Assembly (NCBI GenBank): GCA_015067125.1
Contig: SVNB01000002.1
Span: forward strand, 1 to 41,826
From: Oscillospiraceae bacterium
Lineage (GTDB): Bacteria > Bacillota > Clostridia > Oscillospirales > Ruminococcaceae
Length of the DNA: 41,826 nt
Direction of reading: 5' to 3'
In this document: one piece after another, positions 8,509-15,612 of the stretch
Layout: every line of letters starts with the position of its first letter
Position numbering within the stretch: the first letter of the stretch is position 1
The notes under the pieces: model-generated
What the model saw: only the letters and a program-made list of their open reading frames with translations
What the model was told of the DNA's origin: nothing
The model's database searches: none
Translations under genes and position numbers: made by a program

Positions 8509-9860
8509 AGTTTTTCAAGCTCCTTTCTGTCGGTTTTTCCGTTGGTGCTCACGGGCAGGTTTTCCAGTTTTTTTATCGTTTTCGGAATCATATATTCCGG
8601 CAGTTCTTGCAAAAGCACCGCCCTTATTTCTTCTTCCTCGGCCTTTCCGGAATAAAAGGCCTTTATCATGCGCACCTCGCCGTGCTCGTTTCTTTTTGCA
8701 ATAACGGCACAGTTTTCCACGCCTTTTACTGCGCAGATATTGTTTTCTATTTCCAAAAGTTCTATGCGGTAGCCTTTATATTTTATCTGGCTATCAAGCC
8801 TTCCAAAGCAATAAAGCCTGCCGTTTTCTATGCATCCCAAATCCCCGGTTGGATAGCCTTTTGAAAAATCATCATCTTTTCCAAGGTATCCGGCAAAAAC
8901 GCTTTTGCCTTTGAGCACAATTTCTTTGTTTTCGATAAAAATTTCTGCCGCGGCGGAAGAAATTTTTCCTACCGGAAGGATTTCTTCCTGCTCGCACATT
9001 TCTTTTGTAATTTCTATGGCGCAAACGGCAGAGGTTGCCTCCGTCGGGCCATAGGCATTTATTATACGGATATCCGAAAAGCGTTCAAAAATGGCTTTAC
9101 AAAGGGATTTTTGCAGGGTTTCTCCGCAAAAATAGATGCATTTGATAAAAGAAAAATCTTTTTGGCAAAAGCATTTATCCAAAAGACAAAGTTTTATAAA
9201 AGTGGGTGTTGCCACCATAACTTCCGGTTTATTCTGCTTTATTGTATCAATAATTCCGGCAAAATCATTTTTGTTTTCTATCTGCACAATGGCGTGGCCG
9301 CAAAAAAGCGCATAGTATATTGCCGCGGTGCTCAAATCAAAGCTGAACGCCGCCTGGTTGAGCACGTTCGCGTGCTCGAATTTATCCAGCGGTTCAAGCA
9401 AAGTTATCCATTCAATAAAATTATCAAGATTTTTATAAGAAATCGGAACGCCTTTCGGCTCGCCGGTACTTCCGGAAGTAAAAATAATATACGCCGTTTT
9501 GTTTTCTTCCCTGGTTTGAGCACGGTTTTCCGTTTTTTCAAAAGCCGGTTTTTCTTTGCTGCAATCTATAACCGTTCCGGCTTTGGAAAGGGATATTATG
9601 CGGTTTTTCCGTTCTTCCGGAAGAGAAATATCTATCGGAACATAGGCTCTTTTTGCAAAAACGCAGCCAAGAATTGCCGCCATGGTATCGGCGTTTCTGC
9701 CGCCGATTACCGCAACGGGCGAAAAATCATCGTTTTTCAGTTTTTCCGCAAAATCCCGGGCACGGTTATAAAGTTCGCCGAAAGAAAGTTCTTCGTTTTT
9801 GCAGATATAGGCCGTGTTTTCTTTAAACCGAAGCATGGTTTCTGCAAGTTTTTCAATCAT
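8505..9860 (-). CDS. DltA-like D-alanine-carrier protein ligase (AMP-forming)
   Basis: A 451-residue stand-alone adenylation enzyme, slightly shorter than DltA (about 500). Core motifs are in order: YIIFTSGSTGEPKG (about 124-137), FSFDLS (172-177), NAYGPTEAT (268-276), TGDLG, GRLDSQIKYKGYRIEL and the C-terminal NGK with the catalytic Lys. FCGE places a Cys at 245, the position that in Bacillus DltA (Cys269) selects D- over L-alanine. It would adenylate an amino acid, probably D-Ala, and load it on the next gene's carrier. Its ATG directly abuts the TGA of the VanW gene, and it overlaps the carrier gene by four bases. Substrate identity is inferred from motifs only. Confidence 0.85.
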   Translation of the reverse strand: MIEKLAETMLRFKENTAYICKNEELSFGELYNRARDFAEKLKNDDFSPVAVIGGRNADTMAAILGCVFAKRAYVPIDISLPEERKNRIISLSKAGTVIDCSKEKPAFEKTENRAQTREENKTAYIIFTSGSTGEPKGVPISYKNLDNFIEWITLLEPLDKFEHANVLNQAAFSFDLSTAAIYYALFCGHAIVQIENKNDFAGIIDTIKQNKPEVMVATPTFIKLCLLDKCFCQKDFSFIKCIYFCGETLQKSLCKAIFERFSDIRIINAYGPTEATSAVCAIEITKEMCEQEEILPVGKISSAAAEIFIENKEIVLKGKSVFAGYLGKDDDFSKGYPTGDLGCIENGRLYCFGRLDSQIKYKGYRIELLEIENNICAVKGVENCAVIAKRNEHGEVRMIKAFYSGKAEEEEIRAVLLQELPEYMIPKTIKKLENLPVSTNGKTDRKELEKL

Positions 9861-10691
9861 TCAATCATCTCTAATCTGTTCCAAAGGTATAAGCGCATGG
9901 TCATACATAACAAGGGAATGGTTATCCAGAATAAGTTCTTTTCTTATCTGCGCGCCGCTTTCTTTTTCTATTACAAGGCGGTAAACCTGAGAAATGCGGT
10001 AATAGTTTTCTCCCTCTTTGCGAAAGTGGTGGTTTTCTTCCACAAGGCGGTATCTGCATGGAAAAGGCCTTTCGCTGCGAAGCTCTCCGCAAAGTTCGCC
10101 GTTTTCTATCCACACGTTTATCTGCACTTTTTGTTCCGTATTGTTTTTAAAACGATAATCCACATAATTATTTACAACAGAAGTGCCCGTTCCGAAAGGC
10201 ACTCTTCTTCTTTCATCCGGAAAAAGCGCATCGGAATGGTGGTGCAGTTCCGTAACGGTAAGGGGACTGTTAAGCACAAGCCAGTGCACCATATTTGCCA
10301 TCTGGCAAAGGCCTCCGGCAATATCCGCCCCAAGTTTTCCTCCTCTGCGGATAACAAGGCCTTCTTTATAGCCCTCTTTTTCCGTTGTTTTGCCAATGGT
10401 TTTCCAAAGAGAAAAGGTTTCTCCGGGTTTTATTACGATTCCGTTTATTTTTTCGGCGGCAAGGCGTATATTCGTCACTTTGTTTTCCTGCAAACGGATA
10501 TCCACCCCTTCCAGGTGCCTTACCAGAATGGAACTGTGGCTTTTTACGATGTTCGGAAGGAGCTCTGCCGATTTTTCCTTTGCGATTTTTTCGCTGCTTA
10601 AAAAGTCTTTTATATTGCGCAGCAAAGTTTCTTTTTTTACGGAAATTTTATAGCAGGTAGGATTTATATCGCAGAATAGTTTTCTTCCCAT
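9861..10691 (-). CDS. VanW family protein
   Basis: A 276-residue protein with the VanW domain: IKPGETFSLWKTIGKTT, GGGLCQ-like DIAGGLCQMAN, and the HHHSD and RRRVPFGTGTSV stretches. VanW is an accessory protein first seen in vanB-type clusters, and its biochemical role is unknown. No signal peptide or transmembrane helix is evident. The frame has an ATG eight codons upstream, but GGAGG lies eight bases before the ATG at 10691. It heads a three-gene unit, vanW - dltA-like - dltC-like, with no spacing between genes. No other vanB-cluster genes are nearby, so a resistance role is not supported. The 130-base gap upstream shows no clear promoter. Confidence 0.9.
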   Translation of the reverse strand: MGRKLFCDINPTCYKISVKKETLLRNIKDFLSSEKIAKEKSAELLPNIVKSHSSILVRHLEGVDIRLQENKVTNIRLAAEKINGIVIKPGETFSLWKTIGKTTEKEGYKEGLVIRRGGKLGADIAGGLCQMANMVHWLVLNSPLTVTELHHHSDALFPDERRRVPFGTGTSVVNNYVDYRFKNNTEQKVQINVWIENGELCGELRSERPFPCRYRLVEENHHFRKEGENYYRISQVYRLVIEKESGAQIRKELILDNHSLVMYDHALIPLEQIRDD

Positions 10692-10782
10692 ACGATTTAC
10701 CTCCGGATAAAGCATTTTTTCTTTTCAATAATAAAGTAACCTTTGCTTTGGAATATGTTGCACATTTTTTATAATTTTATCA

Positions 10783-10818
10783 AAAAAGCTCTTCGGTTTT
10801 TTCCCGAAGAGCTTTTTG
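10783..10818 (-). terminator. Terminator of the TrpXYZ-type ABC operon
   Basis: The perfect stem AAAGCTCTTCGG/CCGAAGAGCTTT is followed on the minus strand by a T-run, two bases after the ATPase gene's stop region. Confidence 0.92.
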
Positions 10819-10819
10819 C

Positions 10820-11617
10820 TTATTTGGAAAGCATCATTCTGTCGTTGGCAAATTCTTTGCCGCTTACCTCTTCGAACTTTGCAAGAAGATCCGGAACGGT
10901 AAGCTTTGTTTTTTCCTCGCCGGAAATATCAAATATAATATGTCCGTGATCCATCATAATAAGGCGGTTGCCGTATTTTATGGCATCGTTCATATTGTGT
11001 GTGACCATAAGGGTGGTAAGGTTGTTTTCTGTTACAACTTTATTGGTCATTTCCAGAACGGTTTTCGCGGTTTTGGGGTCAAGAGCCGCAGTATGTTCGT
11101 CAAGAAGCAGAAGCTGCGGTTTTTTTATGGTCGCCATAAGAAGCGTAAGCGCCTGACGCTGACCGCCGGAAAGAAGGCCGACCTTGGAATCCAGCCTGTC
11201 TTCAAGGCCAAGATCCAGGGTTTTAAGAAGTTCCACAAACTGTTCGCGTTCTTTATTGCTTATTCCCCAGCGGAAGCTTCTGTTTTTTCCACGGCGAAGG
11301 GCAAAAGCAAGGTTTTCTTCTATCCACATATCCCCTGCGGTTCCGCGAAGAGGATCCTGGAAAACGCGTCCGATATATTTTGCGCGTTTATATTCCGGAT
11401 CTTTTGTAACTTCGTGGCCGTCTATGAAAACATGGCCTTTATCAAGGTCAAAAACGCCTGCCACTGCGTTAAGCATGGTGGATTTGCCTGCTCCGTTGCC
11501 GCCGATGATGGTTACAAAATCGCCTTCTTCAAGGTGAAGGTTAAGGTCGATAAGTGCTTCTTTCTGCACGGGAGTTCCCTTATTAAATGTTTTATATACG
11601 TGTTTTATATCAAGCAT
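10820..11617 (-). CDS. ABC importer ATPase (TrpZ/YtlC-like)
   Basis: A 265-residue ABC ATPase with Walker A GGNGAGKST near residue 40, signature LLSGGQRQA, and Walker B LLLDEHTAALD followed by the switch His (VTHN). It powers the membrane permease encoded immediately upstream; the permease stop and this ATG abut (11618/11617). The family (DUF-type 'uncharacterised ABC transport system' ATPases) works with a BPD_transp_2 permease and a lipoprotein binding protein, as in streptococcal TrpXYZ. It is last in a T-box regulated operon, so aromatic amino acid uptake is the likely role. Confidence 0.9.
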   Translation of the reverse strand: MLDIKHVYKTFNKGTPVQKEALIDLNLHLEEGDFVTIIGGNGAGKSTMLNAVAGVFDLDKGHVFIDGHEVTKDPEYKRAKYIGRVFQDPLRGTAGDMWIEENLAFALRRGKNRSFRWGISNKEREQFVELLKTLDLGLEDRLDSKVGLLSGGQRQALTLLMATIKKPQLLLLDEHTAALDPKTAKTVLEMTNKVVTENNLTTLMVTHNMNDAIKYGNRLIMMDHGHIIFDISGEEKTKLTVPDLLAKFEEVSGKEFANDRMMLSK

Positions 11618-12547
11618 TTAATCTTCCTCCTTTGCAGAAGCCTTTGCAACGGCCGCATCTTTGATTCCGGGCATTACAAGTGCCGCAACAACAATAATCG
11701 CGGTGATAAGCTTCATATCGTCTGCGGTGATTTTGATGAAAGTATCCGCAGTAAGGCTGATGCGAAGAACAAACGCAATGATGATTCTGTAAACAACGGA
11801 ACCTATTACAACGCCTGCAAGGCGGTGAAAATAGGTCTTTTTACTGAACAGCACTTCGCCTATCATAATTGCCGCAAGGCCGATTACAATGGTACCTACG
11901 CCCATATTGATATCAGCATAGCCCTGATACTGTGCAAGCAGCGCACCGGACATTGCCACAAGTCCATTACCCACAACAAGACCAAGCACAATATATACCT
12001 TTGTGTTTGCGCCCATGGCTTTTACCATGTGCGGGTTATTGCCCGTTGCGCGAAGAGCGCATCCGATTTCTGTTCCGAAGAAGCAGTAAACCGCAATAAT
12101 AAGCACAACCACAAAAACAAGTCCGATAAGAAGTCCCGCCCATTTGGAAGGAACGCCCAGTTCTTTTATCTGGCTGAAAATGGTAACTTCGTTAAGAAGT
12201 CCGAAGTTTGCCTTGCCCATAATGCGAAGGTTTATGGAATAAAGAGCAAACTGAGTAAGAATACCTGCCAGAAGATCCGGAATTTTAAATTTGGTGTGAA
12301 GAAAACCTGTTACGGAACCCGCCATCATACCGCCGACGGTGGCAATAAGAATAGCAAGAACAGGCTGTATGCCTGCCGCAACACAAACTGCGGAAATTGC
12401 TCCGCCAAGGGTAAGGCTTCCGTCAACGGTAAGGTCTGCATAGTTAAGTACACGATAAGTGAGATAAAGGCCAAGAGCCATAATTGCCCATATAACGCCA
12501 AGGGTGGCGCCGCCCTGAATATCCCAAAGCCAGCTGATAATGTTCAT
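11618..12547 (-). CDS. ABC importer permease (TrpY-like, branched-chain permease family)
   Basis: A 309-residue polytopic membrane protein with about eight to nine hydrophobic helices and the BPD_transp_2 hallmarks LTVDGSLTLGGAISA near residue 40 and ALRATGNNPHMVKAMG in the cytoplasmic loop that contacts the ATPase. It forms the membrane channel of an amino acid importer. It lies 25 bases after the binding-protein gene and directly abuts the ATPase gene. The C-terminus is short and basic. Substrate specificity is inferred from the T-box leader of the operon, not from the permease itself. Confidence 0.9.
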   Translation of the reverse strand: MNIISWLWDIQGGATLGVIWAIMALGLYLTYRVLNYADLTVDGSLTLGGAISAVCVAAGIQPVLAILIATVGGMMAGSVTGFLHTKFKIPDLLAGILTQFALYSINLRIMGKANFGLLNEVTIFSQIKELGVPSKWAGLLIGLVFVVVLIIAVYCFFGTEIGCALRATGNNPHMVKAMGANTKVYIVLGLVVGNGLVAMSGALLAQYQGYADINMGVGTIVIGLAAIMIGEVLFSKKTYFHRLAGVVIGSVVYRIIIAFVLRISLTADTFIKITADDMKLITAIIVVAALVMPGIKDAAVAKASAKEED

Positions 12548-12572
12548 TTTATACTTTTTCCAATCAATTTAA

Positions 12573-13547
12573 TTAATATACGGTTGCCGCTTTTTCAATA
12601 ATTTCTGCGGGAACTTCTACGCCAACGCTTTCTGCGAAGGTTTTGTTTACTACAAGCGCGCATTCCTTCTGAGTTTCTACAGCGATTTCGGAAGCGGATT
12701 CGCCGTTAAGAACGCGAACTGCCTGTGCGGCGGTCTGTTTGCCAAGCTCGTAATAATCAATAGCGGTGGTTGCAATGCCGCCTTCTGCAATCATAGCTTC
12801 TACTGCGCAGAAAACAGGAATCTGATTTTCCACAGCGGTGTGGTTTACGGTTGCCATTGCGGAAGCAAATGCGTTATCGGAAGGAATATAGATAGCATCT
12901 GCGCTGCCCACTACGGAAGAAATTACCTGAGGAATATCGTTGGAGGAAGAGGAAGTCTGGATAATAACTTCCATGCCAAGAGCTTCTGCAGCAAGTTTTG
13001 CTTCGTCTGCCTGGATGGCGGAGTTGGGTTCGCTGGAAGTATAGAGAATAGCAAGTTTCTGCGCATCGGGAAGAACGTCTTTGATTACGGCGATCTGGTC
13101 TGCGATAACGGGCATATCAAGGGTGCCGGTTACGTTTTTGCCGGGTGCTTCGTTGGATTCCACAAGTCCTGCGCCGACTGCATCGGTTACTGCGGTAAAG
13201 AATACGGGAACATCGGTTTCCTGAAATACGTTTACTGCGGACTGTGCGGCAGGGGTTGCGATTGCAAGAGCAAGGTCAATTCCGCTGTTTGCAAAAATAT
13301 CGCAGATCTGCTGGCAGTTGCTTACTTCGCCGGAAGCGTTCTGGAAATCAATTTTAAGGTTTTCGCCCTCAACATATCCTGCTTCTGCAAGACCGTCCAC
13401 AAAACCCTGGTATGCTTCATCAAGAGAAGCATGCTGCATAAACTGAATAACGCCGATTTTTACAACGTCGGAATCGCTTTCTCCGGAACAGCCGGAAACA
13501 GCAAGCATCATAACAAGGGCCATAAGAACACAGATGATTTTTTTCAT
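12573..13547 (-). CDS. ABC importer substrate-binding lipoprotein (TrpX-like)
   Basis: A 324-residue lipoprotein. The signal peptide starts MKKIICVLMALVMM and ends in the lipobox AVSGC, with Cys20 as the lipid attachment site. The mature part is a two-lobe periplasmic-binding fold of the ABC_sub_bind family (VKIGVIQFMQHASLDEAYQGF at the N-terminus, GIATTAIDYYELGKQTA near the C-terminus). A frame extends 33 codons upstream, but GGAGG lies just before the ATG at 13547 and the extra codons run into the T-box terminator. It is the first gene of the operon and is controlled by the T-box leader at 13613-13866. The leader predicts an aromatic amino acid ligand. Confidence 0.93.
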   Translation of the reverse strand: MKKIICVLMALVMMLAVSGCSGESDSDVVKIGVIQFMQHASLDEAYQGFVDGLAEAGYVEGENLKIDFQNASGEVSNCQQICDIFANSGIDLALAIATPAAQSAVNVFQETDVPVFFTAVTDAVGAGLVESNEAPGKNVTGTLDMPVIADQIAVIKDVLPDAQKLAILYTSSEPNSAIQADEAKLAAEALGMEVIIQTSSSSNDIPQVISSVVGSADAIYIPSDNAFASAMATVNHTAVENQIPVFCAVEAMIAEGGIATTAIDYYELGKQTAAQAVRVLNGESASEIAVETQKECALVVNKTFAESVGVEVPAEIIEKAATVY

Positions 13548-13612
13548 TTTGGTTACCTCCAAAATATAAAGATTGTTTTTATTTAACACCTTTTTGCGGG
13601 CATAAATACAAT

Positions 13613-13866
13613 AAAAAAATCCCTGCAAAAATGCAGGGACGAACAAACAAAATCCGCGATACCACTCTGCTTTCGTACCGGCCTCGCAACCGGAACCTTG
13701 ATAGGCTTAAAAGTCTTAGCGATGTAACGGTCGCACCCGTTGTATCTACTGCAATTTTCAACACACTGCTCGCAGAATGAACTTCGAAACGGATATTACG
13801 CTGTTGCCTTGCACCAACCGGCAATTCTCTAAAGCTTTTCTCCGGCCTACTCTTTCTGCTCGAACG
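13613..13866 (-). promoter_or_regulatory. T-box leader controlling the ABC importer operon
   Basis: The minus-strand RNA carries the T-box AGAGTGGTATCGCGG (13654-13668) just before a terminator hairpin (arms CCCTGCA/TGCAGGG plus T-run, about 13613-13640). Stem I has its basal helix GCAGAA (13854-13859) with UUCUGC (13772-13777), the AGAGUAGG side opposite, and GAA before the specifier. The best specifier is UUC (Phe, 13779-13781), because an A follows as in other T-boxes; GUU one base away is the alternative. The acceptor-binding UGGU (13661-13664) expects discriminator base A, which fits Phe, Tyr or Val tRNA and argues against Trp tRNA (usually G73). Uncharged tRNA would turn on transporter expression. 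No credible gene lies in this 450-base gap. Confidence 0.92.
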
Positions 13867-13896
13867 CATTTAGCTGGCTATAAAATTATGTATCTT

Positions 13897-13925
13897 ATGT
13901 TAACAACATTCGCGAAAAAAGTCAA
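13897..13925 (-). promoter_or_regulatory. Sigma-A promoter of the T-box operon
   Basis: TTGACT (13920-13925), a 17-base spacer and TAACAT (13897-13902) on the minus strand, placing the transcript start about 25 bases before Stem I of the T-box. Confidence 0.75.
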
Positions 13926-14004
13926 GTCTTTTTGAAAAATTATTTTATAACAAAAGCAAAATTTGCATAATTATTCAAAAAGTTTCCAAATTTTTTCATT
14001 TTTA

Positions 14005-14256
14005 TTATTTTAATTTATTTCCGCAATAAGGGCAGTATTCTCCTTCCGAAAATACATTTTTTCCGCAATGGGAACATTTATTTCCCAAAACTCTGCAAAA
14101 CAAACAGATAATTATCACAGCAAAACAAACAGCTCCGATATACGCTTCTGTGGTTATGTTGTAATTTCCGTCAAGAAGTTTTATTCCCATTACGCCCCAA
14201 TCGATGATAAAAACGGCAAAAGCGATAAAAAGAATCCACGCTGCGGTCTTTTTCAT
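14005..14256 (-). CDS. Small membrane protein with C-terminal zinc ribbon
   Basis: An 83-residue protein with two hydrophobic segments (about residues 4-22 and 38-56) and a C-terminal four-cysteine ribbon, CSHCGKNVF...CPYCG, that probably binds zinc in the cytoplasm. The frame extends 28 codons upstream into the rlmD-type gene, but a short ribosome site (AAGAG) precedes the ATG at 14256, four bases after that gene's stop, so co-transcription is likely. No family is recognised. Similar 'zinc ribbon + helix' proteins are common in Firmicutes and have no assigned function. Confidence 0.7.
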   Translation of the reverse strand: MKKTAAWILFIAFAVFIIDWGVMGIKLLDGNYNITTEAYIGAVCFAVIIICLFCRVLGNKCSHCGKNVFSEGEYCPYCGNKLK

Positions 14257-14260
14257 TTTG

Positions 14261-15493
14261 TTATCTCTTCTTTCTGTAATCCGTTTTTCTGCTCTGCGGT
14301 TTTTTATCAAAGCCTTTTTTGTCATAGGTTTTCTTTTCAAAAGGCTTTTTTTCTTTTGCGGTAAGCAAAACCACTGTTTCGCAGTGGTCCGTAAACGGAA
14401 ACATATCTACCGGCTGAATCTTTTTTACTTCATATCCGTTTTTTGTGATAAATTCCAGATCTCTTGCAAGGGTTGCCGGGTTGCAGGAAACGTAAACAAC
14501 TTTTTTGGGCCCAAGGGTTTTTACCGCAGTAAGAAATTCCTCCGTACTGCCCGCTCTGGGCGGATCCATAAAAACAACGTCCGCTTTTTCTTTTCCCGCG
14601 GCCATTTTCATCATAAAATCTCCTGCATCTCCGCGGAAGAACTCTATATTTTCTATTTTATTTTCTTTTGCGTTTATTCTGGCATCCCGTACCGCTGCGT
14701 AATTAAGTTCCACGCCGATTACATTTTTTGCGTGCTTTGCCGCAACCATTCCTATGGTGCCAATGCCGCAATAGGCATCTATTACGCTTTCTTTACCGGT
14801 AAGTCCCGCAAATTCCACGGCTTTGTTATAAAGCACCTCTGTCTGCGCAGGGTTTATCTGATAAAAAGAGCTTGGAGAAATTCGGAATCTGCATCCGCAG
14901 AGTTCATCGGTAATATAGCCTTTTCCGTAAGAGATTTTTTCTCTTTCGCCAAGCACCATACTGGTTTTTCTTTCGTTTATGTTTACAACAACGGTGGAAA
15001 TTTCCGGATGCCTTTTAATAAGCTCTTTTACAAAATTGTTTCCGGAAGGAAAAATATGCGTTCCCAAAACAAGAACAACCATAATTTCGCCTGTTTTTAT
15101 GCCTCTGCGCACAAGAACGTGGCGCAAAAGTCCCTTGCCGGTATCTTCATTAAAAGGTTCCATTTTAAATCCTTTTAAAAGGCTTTTTATGGTGCGGATT
15201 ATTTCCTGGCATTTTTCGTCCTCTATAAGGCATTTTTCCACCTGAACGATATAGTGTGTGCCTTCCTGATAAGTTCCGCAGATGATATTGCCTTTTTTAT
15301 CCTTGCCAAAGGCCGCCGTTACTTTGTTGCGGTAAAAACAAGGGTAGCGCATGCCGAGTATTCTTTCTACCCTGCCAAATCTTCCAAGCAGGGCTTCTTC
15401 GTTTTTTTGTTTCATTTCCAGCTGTTCCGGATAGGGAACGCCGGTATATTGACAGCCGCCGCATTTTTTATACGCAACGCATACGCTCGGCAT
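14261..15493 (-). CDS. TrmA/RlmD-family 23S rRNA uracil-C5 methyltransferase, no TRAM domain
   Basis: A 410-residue SAM-dependent enzyme of the RlmD/RlmC/TrmA family. The N-terminus starts directly with the iron-sulfur cysteines (VAYKKCGGCQY), without the usual TRAM domain. The methyltransferase core shows DAYCGIGTIG, MDPPRAG, and the catalytic SCNPATLARDL. The C-terminal 35 residues are a Lys-rich tail. It would transfer a methyl to C5 of a uracil in 23S rRNA (U747 or U1939). The frame extends 27 codons upstream, but AAGGA lies nine bases before the ATG at 15493 and the extension runs through the promoter. A TRAM-containing paralogue is at 31260-32636. Confidence 0.9.
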   Translation of the reverse strand: MPSVCVAYKKCGGCQYTGVPYPEQLEMKQKNEEALLGRFGRVERILGMRYPCFYRNKVTAAFGKDKKGNIICGTYQEGTHYIVQVEKCLIEDEKCQEIIRTIKSLLKGFKMEPFNEDTGKGLLRHVLVRRGIKTGEIMVVLVLGTHIFPSGNNFVKELIKRHPEISTVVVNINERKTSMVLGEREKISYGKGYITDELCGCRFRISPSSFYQINPAQTEVLYNKAVEFAGLTGKESVIDAYCGIGTIGMVAAKHAKNVIGVELNYAAVRDARINAKENKIENIEFFRGDAGDFMMKMAAGKEKADVVFMDPPRAGSTEEFLTAVKTLGPKKVVYVSCNPATLARDLEFITKNGYEVKKIQPVDMFPFTDHCETVVLLTAKEKKPFEKKTYDKKGFDKKPQSRKTDYRKKR

Positions 15494-15524
15494 AAAAACA
15501 CATCCTTTTGTTTTTGATAAAGTG

Positions 15525-15553
15525 ATTATAGCATGGCAGAGTTCTTTTTTCAA
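15525..15553 (-). promoter_or_regulatory. Sigma-A promoter of the TRAM-less methyltransferase
   Basis: TTGAAA (15548-15553), a 17-base spacer and TATAAT (15525-15530) on the minus strand, just downstream of the InlB-type gene's terminator. Confidence 0.78.
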
Positions 15554-15564
15554 CGCAAACGGAT

Positions 15565-15592
15565 AAAAAAGCACCTGCCTTGCGGCAGGTGC
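15565..15592 (-). terminator. Terminator of the InlB-repeat surface protein gene
   Basis: The perfect stem GCACCTGCC/GGCAGGTGC with a short loop is followed on the minus strand by a T-run. It lies 20 bases past the stop at 15613. Confidence 0.92.
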
Positions 15593-15612
15593 GAAAAATT
15601 AATCAGCGTTTT

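Noticed and set aside
13579..13869. 96-codon minus-strand ORF upstream of the binding-protein gene
   Set aside because: It coincides exactly with the T-box leader and its Arg/Ser-rich product is a by-product of structured RNA.
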